Shown here: piece after piece, positions 1-12,895 of the stretch | Numbering within the stretch: position 1 is the first letter of the stretch | Layout of the letters: every line of letters begins with the position of its first letter | Assembly: GCF_017562075.2 (NCBI RefSeq) | Contig: NC_054082.1 | Coordinates: 51,640,037 to 51,704,036 of the forward strand | Direction of reading: 5' to 3' | Origin: Anopheles merus | Lineage: Eukaryota; Arthropoda; Insecta; Diptera; Culicidae | Length of the DNA stretch: 64,000 nt | Translations under genes and position numbers: made by a program | The notes under the pieces: model-generated | Told to the model about the DNA's origin: nothing | What the model saw: only the letters and a program-made list of their open reading frames with translations | Database searches by the model: none

Positions 1-3000
1 GGTACCGTTTCAGCAAAAAAACACGTGCTACTACTACGAATCATGGCATACCGAGGGGCCCCAACTAAATGTAGCGAATTTGTCAATCTATCGTCAAACT
101 CGGCCGCTTCGTGCATTGGAAAATGCTATTCCTGGTTGCTGCTCTCTCCGAGCCAACGTTTACCGTTTCCTGTTTCATGCCCGTAAACTCCGACCTTCGG
201 CGTTTGCGTACCGGAACTGAACGGAAGAAAGTCAAATGGAAGGTGACGAAATGATGCGACTTTCTTCCCCTCCCTTACGGCTGCAGACGAACGTGAGCCA
301 AGGGATTCCGTTCCGTCATTTTCCATCATCGATTGCTTTCCAGTTCAGTCGGTTTTAAGTAGGGGAGTACTACTAGCTCTACCGCTCGGCACGTTTTGTG
401 TCGTCCCCTCAATCTCCAGATGCGCACGGTAGCTCTCGAGACACCAGTATCGGGGGGAAAAGCTGTGTTGAAGGTTGCATAAAGGCGCACCCATTTGTCT
501 CACTTTTGCATTTCGATCTTGCTGCGTTCTTATGGTTCCGGTATGGTTCCTGTTGCGTGTGGATGCTCCGGGCGCTAGTAAAATGACTGTGAAACCCCTA
601 GCACATCCCACCGATGGAATGAGAGCGGTAGATGGAAGGGCTGCGCCAGTGATGTTAATGATAATTTATAGGAAAATAATCATCTCCTCCCGTGTGCGAG
701 TGGGGGTTCACATAGCGTTTGATAATCGTTTCAGTCAATCCCGACCATCAGGGGACGAAAGGGACAAGCGCACCTCCCGGTTAGAATGTTGGGTCTCGCG
801 TGGTCTCGCGATCGAACGTACAAGCGTGACGACAATCATGAGGTTGGTGAGAAGGAGGAGTAGGCCACTTCGAAATGGGACACCAATGGGCTGGAAAATA
901 TTGATGCTTTTGTGCGATTTATTGTACCACTTGGCATCGTTCTCCACTCACCCTCCCCCATTGCATATTGGGATGTCCCTTTGAGATTGAGTTGTTGTCA
1001 AATAAAAATCCAACAACGGTTGGACATGTTGCGTTGGATCATCCAGCAACTCATTAGGGGTGAAATGTTACGTCAAACAGTAGCCGTTTATGGCACCATC
1101 ATTCTGGGTTGTTTGAAGTGTTCCATCATGATGTGTTCAATAAATCGTATCAGTCTTTGCTATAGCAGTTAGACCGTACTTTTAACTCTGATATAGAGTA
1201 AAGAGTAACGCACAATATTTGGAATTTTATAATCCTTACAATGGTAAATTTTATCTTGATAAATTACCTCTTGTTGGAGTTGAAAGGATCAAACGTTTAA
1301 TTGTAATATAGCTAGAGCATATTATGTTACGGTACATTTGAATTGCATCGAAACACATACTTAATGGTAGTAGCGTCAACTGTTGCTCATTAGCCGGTAG
1401 CTCGTTAATTGTAAAACCGGTCCTTGGAACATCACCAATCTCAAATATACTTTACTCAGTTTACCCACCAGGGGTTGTGAATGGTACCGTTTGACGGTCG
1501 CAAACGATGATAAATGATGTGCAGCGTCGCTGACGGATGCAGTTGTCTAGCAACACTTAAGAGCCGTTCGTTAATGCTGCTGCATCTTGAAACAATGCAA
1601 CTGCTGATGCTGCCTCTGCTGGCTCAAAAGCTTTTCCAACAAAAATAGTTCCAGGCGGAAGTGCTAGGATTGGTTGGCTAGTTATAGCTGTCTCAAGTGG
1701 AGGATAGGGGGATACGTGCTGGTCGTATCCTTTCAGCCTGTTACGAAGGGCCGAAAAGACACGCACCGGTTCTGACCCACGCGGAGACTTGCAATATTTT
1801 GGAGAGTTTTATTGTCTTCCATTAAAAAGCATATAACGGCACGCGGGTGCGCGTTAACGACCTGCCAGATGATGCTGTACCGGCACGTGGTACGCCAGTT
1901 GGAAGGAAGATCCAAACTATCGATTCATGACAAATTACACCGGGTAGCCGACGGACCGGGTCGTAAAATAACAGCAGCTCTCGTTCTTATCCTAAAAATC
2001 CCACCAATACTTCAAACATCACGCGTCGGAAGTGCAACGTGTGATAACCCGTTGGAAGAAGCCTTGCATGGCGAGCGTGCGTACATGCGATCGCGCAGGA
2101 TCTTTGCTCACAAGCGACCACGCGCGCGCGGTCATTGAACTGTCTTGAACTATGCCGCATTTTCCGGTTGTTTCTCATGTTTTAGAAACGAATGGATGAA
2201 GTCACACGGAAAACTTGAGACGCTTAGTTCTGGGGAAAAAAGACAGTTTCACTACAGCTCCTTTTGCTTCCCGTGTCGTTCCAGCCACGACTATGTTGAG
2301 AGGGTGTAGTACAGGCTCGGGCTTATTTTTCTTCCTCTTGTTTATGTATAGACCCTTCCACGGGATCAACAAACGAAGGATCATCCCTCGGTGGGTAGGT
2401 ACAGTACCCGACGTTTCCGATTCCGAGTTCAAAGTTCTCGCTTCGTGGCTGATCGTGCTGCAGATGTACCATGGGGATGTTTGTGTCAGGAACACGTGTT
2501 ATCACACCTCATCTCGTTTTCGGGCAGAATTCTTATCGCTTTCTCTTTCGCTCGACGCTTATCATGGTGCTGCATGTCTGGATCTTGCGTTGGGAATGGT
2601 TCTGCTTGCGAGAGAAGATTCATCCTCTCGATAAACAATGAGTTAGGTTCAGTGTTTTCTCAACCAGCCTCGCAAACGTGAATGAGGAATGTAATGTCGA
2701 AGGTCTTTGGCCTGATAGACCGTGGTTCGCGTTAGGGTAGGTACTCACACGGCCAGAGTGATGTGCAACGCGTGTAGCGTGCGTCCATCGCTGTACACGT
2801 GTGCTTAGACTCTCCCAGTTGCGTCGGTTGTCGGTTTCTTTCCCTCGCAGCAATTTCGAGTGCGTTGTGCGAGCGTGTGTTGAATGAAATGTTAAAACAA
2901 CCTTGCGTTTGTTTTTACAAGATGATACACAACGTTTTACGTGCGTTTGCTTGCTCTAATCCATTTCCGACTCTTGATTGAAGCCTGCAGCAGTTTCTGT

Positions 3001-3991
3001 TTTTCTATCATATTTTTTTCCATCCTTTATCAGCCACATCGCGACTCAATATTACTCATCTTCAATGTTAAGGGATCGCATGCTTAGAGATTTTGAGGTT
3101 AAAAATTTTGAAGTTAGTTTTTTTTCTGCTTCGTTCTGTCGACTAAAAGAGGTTGCCCTTGTTCTATAAACCTTGGATTTGGGCTTATCTTGCCTAGATT
3201 TAGGGCGATAGTGGGAATGACCGAAAGTGCTTCGCCAGTAAAAGAACATCTAAGTTTGGGGGACTTGAGCTAAAATTTAATAAGAGAAGTGGCACCGTAA
3301 TGAGACAGGGGAGAAAAAAAAACCGAGATGCGTCCCCTGTACAGGAACATAAAACATTAACAGCCACTGGAAATTTGTCACGCTCTTGACACCTTTGCCT
3401 GGGTAAAGGTGAAATGGTAAGGGAGTGGGATGAAGGAAAGATCATAAAAATCATACCGATCCTCCCGCTGCTGAATTTCCGGCCTGTTTTCCAGAGTGTT
3501 ATCTTACACCGAGTGCTAGCATTGCTGAGTTCTAGATGCGAGTTCGTGGTATTTTTTTCTTTCTAGCGTTGCATCTAAACAGACTCTGTTGGTAGGTAGC
3601 TACGCACAAACCACAGACCCCCAGCAAACTCATAAAATGTAGTTTCAGGCGCATCGAACAAATGAGGCCCAGTTTCTTGGAAGATTTTATTGTGCGAGAG
3701 TTGGAGTAAGCAATGTTTATTTAATGTTTTTTTACAAGAACACTAACCTATCGATTCAGTAAAAATGAAATAATGAGTATGAACGAATGACGGTAGACTA
3801 TGCTAACGAACATATGCTTCTAGCTGCAGCGTGTTTGTGTATAGTTATTTGTGGTCAGGATGAAATTGATGATTTAAACTTACGTGCTTTTAGAGTTGCT
3901 AGAAATCGTTTGAAATTCATCAAATAAGATGCTTTTTATTCAAGATAGTCAAATATTAATGATTGATACATACAAAAAGGTTTAAAAAAAG
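1..3991. other. Non-coding stretch, no gene recognised
   Basis: I see no supported exon here. Open frames are short and overlap on both strands without consistent codon bias. The longest is a 169-codon plus-strand frame at 475-984, which has no recognisable motif. A 69-codon minus-strand frame at 1557-1766 has fairly normal composition but no convincing splice context. This is probably intergenic sequence, or intron of a transcript beginning further left. Confidence 0.5.
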
Positions 3992-4060
3992 AGATATAAA
4001 GTCTCGAAAGCCTGTATCGGCTGGCATGTCCGCATAGGACGTTAGACCAAATTGAAGAAG
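3992..4060 (+). repeat. SINE200-like 3' tail fragment
   Basis: About 70 bases resemble the 3' part of the tRNA-related SINE200 family of Anopheles, as I remember that family. There is an ATAAAGTCT-type lead, then a small hairpin (AAGCC...GGCT), then GGCATGTCC...GGACGTT, and an AAGAAG ending. The second hairpin reads GTCC/GGAC where the family form I recall reads GACC/GGTC, so pairing is kept although the bases differ. The tRNA-like head with its A and B boxes is not visible, so this is a 5'-truncated copy. The assignment is from memory, not from a search. Confidence 0.5.
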
Positions 4061-5149
4061 ACATACAAAAGGACGGTTCTTTCTTGCCCAGATGGCAGCA
4101 ATTTTCCTTTCTTATATTTTTCATCATGCATTTTGTTGCTATGTTTAAGAATTTGAAAACCTTTTGAATGTGAACATCCTCTTATAGATCTACATGATGA
4201 GTGGGAGCTATAGATTTTCATTCCATGCTTATCACTGTTTTATGACATCCTAATACGTATTACGATCAATTAATAGTACTTCATAATAAATAAAATGAAT
4301 AAACACAACTTGTAATTAGATATAAGAGATATGTCTCATCTGCTATTCTAGTCACATGAGTGCTTATAAAAGTAAAAACAGAAAAAGAGCAGGACTGGCT
4401 CGGGTGATCTTCACCATCTTTTATTTCGCAATGCGTAACGCACGACGGACTAAGAAAAAGAAACGCACCAAACAAAACATTCCCCTAATCGCTGGCAACG
4501 CAATAGGATATGCATAACACGAGGGTCCTATTTTTAAGATCACACACATTTCACTAACTGCCACGCCGTGGGCATCGCTTTTTACTAACTTTCTCCGCCG
4601 AGAAGCAAAGAGCAAGAACCGACAGTGTGCGCATCCCGCGATGAAAAATTTGCGCTCGTATTTCCAACGGGGCGCGGCGGTGCAGCTACAAATTCAACGC
4701 CGACTCCAGAGATGTAGATGTCTAGACAGAGGATCACGCGGTGTGGAGCATACGAAATCAAAACAAAACAAAACCGCATCATTTCTTTGCCAGCGAATAG
4801 CTGGGGCGAAAATTGCACCTAACGATTAAAAGCGAAGCTGCCAGCGCAGGGGAATGCGCAAGCCGTCTCGGTTGCCCTTTCCTTAGGTAAATCGTTCAAC
4901 GAACACATTTTGAGTGTCAAAAAAGTACATTCAACTTAGGGCGATGCATTTTCCTGTCCGTTCGATATTGAAACGACCTGGTCCCCAAAATCGAGTAGCT
5001 TCCGTTGGCGTTTAGTCGACTTGAGGTTCTTGCATGCATCCACCATATATTGCTTTTGGTACACGCATTCCAACGCTCGTTGCAGTTTATCCGTGCATCT
5101 CCGAACGGTGCATCCGAAAGTCCGAAAGTCATCTCGACTGAAGTCAGCT
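4061..5149. other. Non-coding stretch with one splice-like motif
   Basis: No gene is supported. A pyrimidine-rich acceptor directly joined to a donor-like GTAAAT occurs at 4886/4887. A CTAAC branch-like motif lies at 4819-4823. Several AG dinucleotides fall between the two, which weakens it as a splice site. Confidence 0.4.
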
Positions 5150-5660
5150 GTTTGTTGAGTGCGTGCGGGAGCGTTGACACACCTATAGTGGTGCATGAAC
5201 GTGGTGCCCAAAACCCGACAGTCGGTCACTTTCAGTCGGAATGGCAGACGCGCGGCCAGTCTTATGCGCGCGTCGATCGGTTGGGGATCGGAGCAGCGTA
5301 TCGTTCGGACCGGCTAGAACTCACCGTGTGCGTGCGGTATGCGGCGACGACGAAATGGACGAGTTATTTTTAAGGCCGCGATCGAAGTGGCGCACACATT
5401 TGCCGGCTGAAAATAATTTCAAGAGACACTACGTGCGTTATTGTTGGTGCTGCTGCACATTCCTGGTCGTCTGCGACCCGGTAGCAGATACTACGCTAGT
5501 TCCGCGAGGGGTGGGACATATGTTGCACAAGATGGACCCGGGTTGGAGCACCCTTGAGTTTTTGGGGTTTCGATTGATCCCAGGCGTATTTGGAGGTTGT
5601 GTACGCGCTCCCTACGCAATAAACGGTAACGAGACGGACAATTGCGTAGTCTAATAGATT
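5150..5660. promoter_or_regulatory. GC- and CpG-rich block, possible promoter region
   Basis: This block is clearly richer in G+C and CpG than the AT-rich sequence on its right (from about 5760). It contains an initiator-like TCAGTC at about 5229-5234 and carries a 137-codon plus-strand frame (5241-5654) without recognisable protein features. Such blocks often mark promoters or 5' untranslated exons in dipterans. It could supply the missing upstream exon of the transcript that enters at 10324. That link is inference, as no decisive donor was found. Confidence 0.22.
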
Positions 5661-8600
5661 TACGGTTTGGATGTTGCTAGGTAGATTTTGGGGTGCTACG
5701 ATCTTTGAAATGGGTCGTGGGGAAGATTTTGTGCGTATGTTGACATCTTTGAGTCTTAGAATAGTAGTATGAAAATATAAGAATAGGTTTTTACAGCAGA
5801 TGTAGATTTTTTTAATTGAATAGAAATAATCAATCTTTATAGTTTGTCAAACATTTAAAGTAATTATGAAAACAATTTTTAACATAACATATCTTCGAAT
5901 TTAAATAATTAGTTCTGATTATATGGCTCATTAACATAACTTCAGAGATTTATTAGATATTTACAAACTAAATGCATCCAATGGATACTCTTTTTTGTAA
6001 GATTTAATAAAAAATGAAACTGCCTTAAAAGGACCATTCATTGTACGTCTGGCACAATAGCTTTATGAGATCATCAGGTGTTGTTGCTACAAACGTGAAC
6101 AAACACGAACCAACTGAATTGATTTAACAGCAGTAGATCTTCATTCGCTCTTAATCTATCTGTCCAGCCTTTTGCCACAATTCAGACTGCAGTCTGCAAG
6201 GGAAATAGATAGCTTGATAGCAACGAGAGGTGAAGCTGTGAAAGATGAGAGATGTGTAACGAATGCTTAACTGCAGCAGTACCCAAAAATAGCTTCATCT
6301 ACCCTATCCGTTCGACGGGTTTGTGGTGTGGGGTAGTTTTCAAGAGCATCGCGAAAGTAGATGTCCATCCGGTCGGTTCCATTTGCGGTGACATCCAACA
6401 GTCGGGCAGTTTGGCGACCAGATGTGGTGCTGTGAGAGAGTGTTAGTGTAGTAGGATTGCCATTAACAAGCTTGCTAATTTACAACCGAATATGATTGTC
6501 TGAAGGTTTGGCTTCATTGACACAACGAGATCGAACACAGATGTCCTCGGTTGAGTCACGAACCCTGTGAGCTAGCTCGAGAGAGAGAAAAAAAGACATC
6601 TATTAATCATACGACGCAGGGCATCGGAAGACACACACACAAAAATCGTTCGAAACCGGAAGTGGTTCTCATTGCATCTTCTCCTTCTTTTTGAGTTTCA
6701 ATTTTAAAATCGCGTAGGATACTGACTCGCTGTTGTGGATCACAGCACAGCTTTAGCCTCTCTGTTTCTGTTAGACCTACTAGACATAAAGATACAGACA
6801 ACAAACACAAGGCAACGCTAAGAAAACAAGCAAAACTGAGAGAAGGTTATAAACGGAGAGGGTAAGGGGAAATCGGGAGACGAATGAAGATGAATGTTTT
6901 AAAATCCCGTGCAAAATATCGCTAAAATTAGCCACATCAAACGCTGATCCTACGTCCCTGGCATCGGACCGAGCCCGGTGCAGTCTCCACTTCTAGGCCC
7001 GTGGGGTCCTAGTGGTCTACGGCAACCGCCGCTTCGTTGCGTTCCATTTGCTCACGTCTGGATCGGTGTGCAATGTTCGTGATGTAGACATATGTTTCGT
7101 GATGCAGTTATGGCACATCGGGTGAACCGATGGTACTAGTCAGAGTTGGTGCGTGCGTGCATTGCAGGTATGATGTTCACGCGACTCGGCAGCGGACAGC
7201 ACTCGGTCAGCTGTTTGCGGTATTGCAGATGAATCACGTTATGCAGCACTTCCGCTGCGCTACGTTTCATGTTTTACTTTGCCCGAAGAAAGGGGGAGGA
7301 AGAGGACTTTGGTTGTGCTTCAATTGCGACGTGAAGGAGTGAATGTCTAGCTTCTATGTCAATGTCATGGATAGAGCATAACTTAAAGATCAATGGCGCT
7401 GAGTCAAGATACAATGTTTGCATATCTGTTGCAGAATTAATTTTCTAAAACACACTTTAAAATGTGGAAACATTGTGTAGGGAAAACTTCCCTTCTGTGC
7501 TTATGTCTTCTGTGATCCATGTAGTAAATGGAGCGTTTAATATTAGCACCATGCGCTGTTGGTTTTATGGTTTTGAAGCAGAGCGAATGGTGTTTTCTCG
7601 TAATGATGCATATCATTCCATTTCTAGACCACAAAATGTTATGAAATATTGATATTTTAATTTGAACTGTCCTGTCGTTGTAATAATAAAATTGCCAACT
7701 GTTTTCTCTTTAACTGTGTGCTAGAATATACACTAACAATCGTTTTCAATCATCCTTAACTCGTCAATTTAGCCTCTAAAATAAATTGTCTATAAAATCA
7801 TTTTCAATTACCACGATTATGACATCTTCTTCATAAATAACCATTTTTACGCAATCTTCCAATGAACGTACACCTTTTTTGCCATCAAAAGTTCGTTCAC
7901 CGTAGTACTGAGATTGCGTAATGTTTCACGTGAGCTGTAGAATCTTACGCCAAACCATCCTATTAACGTCAAGTAAATAAAAACAACAACCAAAAAGCGT
8001 ACAGAAACAAAATTGTCACCCCAAACATGATGCTGGGCGTGATATTTTAAGGCAGCACTGTGACATACAAACATCACAGCAACCATCCATTGGGGTACCA
8101 CCGTAGCAGAAAGGTTACGACCATGCGTACATAAGGCTCGCTAAACAGAAGGGCATTTAAATTTTTCGCAATTTGCAGCTTCAGTGTTCTGTTCTGGTAC
8201 CGTTGCAGTTGCAGGAAAAATGACTTTTCCAACCCAAAGGATAGTGGCACAGCCACATGACCACAAAACACTCTGTCAGCCGCATAAAAGATGGATGAGA
8301 GCATCGTTGAACTCTGTGCGAACGGGAGAACCCTCTGTGCAGTCATACTGGGCGAATCTTCTGGGTATGGCGTTCGGTTTTCCATGCAGTTTGAAAGGGA
8401 AACGGTGGCAAAGGAGGGTACACGCACCAAGCAACACGTATGCAAACGTGTACGCACGTAATGCGCGTGCTGTCGCCCATCGTCGTCATAGTCATACGTC
8501 TCGTCATGTCAATCGTGGACCACAGGGCGTGAGTGCAGCTTGGCACTGATGCATTGGGAGTGCGAGGGATGGTAGAATGCGCATAGGGGATGATCTTAAA

Positions 8601-10323
8601 AATTGTCTCATGCGCGGCTTGTGCGGAAGAAATAAATGTACGCTTCGCCCGAGACCCGCGTCCCGCGCACAGAGTGAGGCGGAATGAAAGAGAGACAGCG
8701 AGAGGGTGTTGGCGCTATTCCTAGACGTTAATGAACGGAAGCAAACGGCAAACACGGTATGCGGCGGTATGGATGTTTAAACACCGTCGGCGCAAGAGGG
8801 AAACAAACCCCCAGCAAAGATTTTTCATCTTGTGCACGGTCGTGGTATGGCATGCTACAGGGTGGTACGTTTATGTTCCAGCGTGCCGACGGTGGATGGA
8901 TGGAAAGGGGAAACCAAACGCAAAGTAGACAAACGCAGCCACGCGTGTGCGTACGTGGATGCACCGGGACAGACGGCATGCGATGATCGTTAGTGTGCTC
9001 TGCTGCTGCTGCTGTTGCTACTTCTGCTAGGTTATGCGCCACCCGCTGGAAGGTGTTATATGATGTGGGTATTCCCTTTTCATTCTATCTCATTTTCTCG
9101 TTCACTCGATCGCTTGCCGCTTCCGCCTCGCGTAGGATTGCCTGCGATCGGACAAAGTACAGCCGGGAGGTGGAAAATTGTTCGTTTGTTAGGAAGGAAA
9201 ATGCAACAGTACACGCATCCCTTCGGAAAGAGACTTTACTTTCATTTGCCTCCCTTCGATTAACTTTTCCTACTAGGCTGCGGGTGTGTGTTCTGTACGT
9301 GCACCACTCCACAATGCTGAAACGTTTGTTGAAGAAAATGTTCTTGGAAATGTTTGGTATGGTATAGAAAATAATTTGAATTAGGGTGACGATTGCTAGA
9401 AATGTGGTTTTAATTGTTGACTGATCAGCTCTCCCGGAAATGGTTGCAAGGTCTAGCCAAACTATGCGAGTGGTTCCAAAGCTTCGGTAAAAAATGAGGG
9501 AAAGAATTTTCATTCAATTCTTCATAAGAATGCGCCGCTAAAAGTTGCATATAGAGTTTTGAAGGAACATGGAAACAAATGCTGGAAATGCTGAATTCAT
9601 GCTGTGACTTTAAATACGAACATACGTCTGAGAATGTCCTCTTGTAGCAATTGCCTACTATTGTTTTCAATATGGAGTCTAAGAATTGATAAAAGCTGTT
9701 ATGCTAAAATACTCATCTCCTGTTTTTGTAATGAGTAAGCAGTTTGGTGGGAATCTTTTGATGAGTAAATGTTTTTTCATGAAAATGAATTTTATATCAG
9801 ATTAGAAAGTTTTACTGCAATGATGATAAAAGTAAATTGCAGAAAACAGCAGCCAGTAGCGAGCAGTAGGATTGCAACACGTTTGCATCTAGAAATAGAA
9901 AACGGAGAAAATGCTAAAATAAGTCTTCCCTCGTTGTGTTTCAGCTTCATTTTGTCCGTGAACATTTGCATTGTTCGTTGCTTGAGTTTACTGTTTCTCC
10001 CCTCTGGCATGAACAGCCAGAACATACCGAACCTTCGGCCGATGTTTCCTTCCGATACAGCATTCCATTTTTATCCATTTCCCCTAACCATGTTTTGCCG
10101 GTGTGCTTCAATTTGGCCGTCTTTGAATCCGGCGGCTTAGGGCTCAAATCAAGCTGCTTGCACGGCCGGTCAATGAACGCTGAGTCAGCTGCAAAGGAAT
10201 TTGATTGCCAATTTGAGTGTAAGGCAGGAAATTGTTGGAATGCATGCGAGAATGTATCTTTGAGGATTTCACAGTGTTTTAAAAGTTAAAATTAATGCAC
10301 GATATTTGTTCTTCCATTTACAG
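5661..10323. other. Probable 5' intron or upstream sequence
   Basis: No coding exon is supported. Because the exon at 10324 begins with a splice acceptor, at least part of this stretch should be intron. A donor-like CAG|GTATGA at 7168/7169 follows a mixed-composition segment with only short interrupted ATG frames, so it could end an untranslated first exon. An acceptor-like GTTTCAG at 9944 has no convincing exon after it. Confidence 0.4.
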
Positions 10324-10393
10324 GGATTGTAAAAGTGACGTAAACCAGCAACAGTGTTGAATGTAAACTACCTTCGATGAGGAATGAATAAGA
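10324..10393 (+). promoter_or_regulatory. Spliced 5' leader with upstream start codons
   Basis: This is the 5' untranslated part of the large first coding exon. It follows an acceptor with a pyrimidine stretch and ATTTACAG at 10316-10323, so at least one untranslated exon lies upstream. Before the main ATG at 10394 there are three other ATGs. One is an ATG directly followed by TAA (10361-10366), one opens a five-codon frame (10377-10391), and one at 10384 overlaps the main start out of frame. Such an arrangement usually lowers or conditions translation of the main frame. That effect is general knowledge and has not been shown here. Confidence 0.7.
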
Positions 10394-11570
10394 ATGGATC
10401 AATCAAAGGAAAAACTATTGAACGAGTCGATCCTTTCGGATGCGTCTAGCTGCGACAGGCTGATCGATGGGTTCGTGAGGCTACCGGCAGACGTTTACGA
10501 GACGGAAGATGCGACGGAAGCGCAAGACACCGTCGACAATGTATGCGCTGGTGGTTTGATGAACATGTCGTACGTTCCGACCAATCCAGACAATCCCGAA
10601 TATGCGGCCATTTTTAAGCCAGACCAACTGGTGCCGGATTTCATTCTCGGCCAACCGCATCACTGTTCGACACCGAAGAAAAACGGTCGACCCGTGTCGA
10701 TGTACGAGCCGTGGACACAGTCGGAACCATTCCGATCGCTGCCAGCGGATATGCTTCACAAGACGACGAAACTAAGCGACATTGAGTTTGAAACGGAAGC
10801 GGCAGCCGTCGCTGCGGCTGCCTCCAGATCTTGCTGGGAGGCGGAAGATGCTGACGAGTTCATTACCACGCTGGATGAGTCCGCCATCCTGGACATTGAA
10901 TCTTACGAGGATTTAAATCACATCTACAGCCAGCCAGGCGAGGGAATGGGCTACAACAATAATAATAACAATGACAGCTTGAAACCTCGAAAGCTAGTTG
11001 TAGCTGCCGACGTTCATCATCATCATCAGCAACTCCAACAGCCGGCCCAGCAACATTACCATCCGCTGCCACACGTGTTTGAATATCCCGCACACGATCA
11101 AACCGTCGAGCAACGGTACGAGGAGATTGAAATTTACGCCACGGTAAAGAAAAAACCACGCGAACGAACGCCTCAGTCCGCGATCGATCGCACGATCGCA
11201 ATAGACACGCAGGCGCTTCTGCTCGCCCCGGGCGGTGCCGGTGCCCCGATGCAAAAGTTGCCCAAAATTATGAACACCTCTTGCTATGGCGAACTGCACG
11301 GATTCGGTGTCGTACCGATGGTGACCGGCGGATGGAACGAACCGGGCGCGATCGTGAAGAGCAACGAGAATCTGCTCGATTCGGCCAAGGCACTGTCGAT
11401 GAACAGTTCCTTCATCGATGAGTCGGGAAATAGCTCGCTGTACGAACCAAACTCGATGAACTCATCGTTTGACTTTGCACGGTACGGGACAAGCGAGAAG
11501 ACGCGCGTACGCTGGTGGGACGATTTTACAGAGGAAACGGAAGCCGAGCTGCAGGACATTGCGGAAAAAG
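10394..11570 (+). CDS. Large alternative N-terminal coding exon, unidentified gene
   Basis: This is the only long frame in the window with clear coding character: 392 codons plus one base, with GC-rich third positions. It starts at ATG 10394 (MDQSKEKLLNES...) and ends at donor AAAG|GTAGGT in phase 1. Reading on gives six more codons and a stop at 11590, as expected for intron read-through. The product is acidic and looks mostly disordered. It has an alanine run (residues about 136-143), six asparagines (188-193), a His/Gln-rich stretch (208-223), two MNSSF copies (336-340, 355-359) and a conserved-looking end (RWWDDFTEETEAELQD, about 373-388). There is no signal peptide, membrane segment or known domain, so I cannot name the gene. 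The phase-1 end matches the acceptor at 61569, giving a junction Ala codon (G+CT). It is probably one N-terminus of a larger protein. A single-exon reading ending at 11590 is less likely. Confidence 0.88.
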
Positions 11571-12621
11571 GTAGGTTCTTCAATGCATAGTTACTATACA
11601 TAAAAGGTACAAATACTAGGATACAAAATGCACACACTTTTTCTATTATTATCAGACCATTAGGGTCCGTTTTCACGTCTTCGATTTACGGTTCTTGATA
11701 ACAGTGAGGGCGATAAAATATCGTACGTACACGATGCTCTCGGTACACATTTGTCCATTAATCAGTTCGTTTGCACCGACCGGCGCCTGCAGCGTCGAGG
11801 GCAGACGATACGTCATTAGCAAAGCGCCGAGGGGATACTTCTATTGCAAATAAAATGGTTTCGCTTGTAAATTTAACCATCGCGCATGGAACAACACCGA
11901 CGACGTTCGATTGGTTTTTGCTGGAGTAAAACAAAATCAAGGCTAGTCAACCGGTACGGCAAAAGACGTTTTATCACCCTCCACTGCACAAATACTTCTC
12001 CGTCGGTGCATTTGATGTTGGTTTGGGTTGGGTGGTGCAAATATAAACGAGTCCAATCTCTGCACAAACCTTTCGATTAGCCGTCGCTGCGAATTCCCAG
12101 CGCTATGGCGGGTCGTAAAAGCCTAAAGTTTGAAATGTCACTGAAAAGACAACAGCCAGAACGGTGTGTCCATGGGCTGCGTATTTCAGCTTATCTTAAT
12201 CAGTTTTCGTTAGATCATCATCGCCGTTTAGAAACCCGGCTCTAGGCAAACGAAGTAACACCAGCACACGAGTAACACTGGCGTAACGCCGTTACGCTCC
12301 ACTGACCGGGCAGCGTGATCAGGTATGGATATTAGCCTAACAAAGCCGCCACGAGTTGACATCATGCTTTGGCCGGTGGTTAGAAAAGTGGGCAATAGTC
12401 ACCGACACCGGCTGGTGCGCGTGGGTGTTGCCTCTTCCGTGACAAGTGTGAACTCCTCGCCACCGGTACGTCATAAAGCTAAAAATGTAAATTTGTCGCC
12501 TCGAACTTTTCTGTGCGCGTGTGAAACCATCTCCCGAAATGGGCACAGGCGTACCGTGAGCCGTGGGTGCGAAATGGTTTGCGAAAACACTGAACTCATC
12601 GATATGCGTATGGCTAGAGAC

Positions 12622-12643
12622 AGAGAGAGAGAGAGAGAGAGAG
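12622..12643. repeat. GA dinucleotide tract
   Basis: A pure GA run of about 22 bases lies inside a slightly longer purine-rich segment. In flies, GAGAG repeats bind GAGA factor and are common near promoters. Here the tract lies about 1.9 kb upstream of the candidate exon at 14538. A regulatory role is possible but not shown; it may be an ordinary microsatellite. Confidence 0.8.
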
Positions 12644-12895
12644 CAAGAACGAGGGGTTTTGATTCGTATGCAAAATTTCAGTACGACTGTGGCAAGGCGC
12701 TCCTCTGAGGTTGCTCGAAACGAAGAACGCCACCGCTGGCTTAGTAGCCTGGTAATTTGTCGTTGTTCTTCTTTTGCGTTGGAATTTGAAATGTAATCCT
12801 CGACTGAGAAGAAACTAGTTAGAAAAGAGCAAACGGCAACGTAAACAAACAAATAAAGATAGATATGGAAATGCAACTGCGATTTTTCAGAAGGG

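Noticed and set aside
475..984. 169-codon plus-strand frame near the left edge
   Set aside because: No motif, composition like non-coding DNA, and overlapping frames on both strands.
4885..4892. Recursive splice site at 4886/4887
   Set aside because: The branch motif is 64 bases away with AG dinucleotides between, and no long plus-strand intron is established there.
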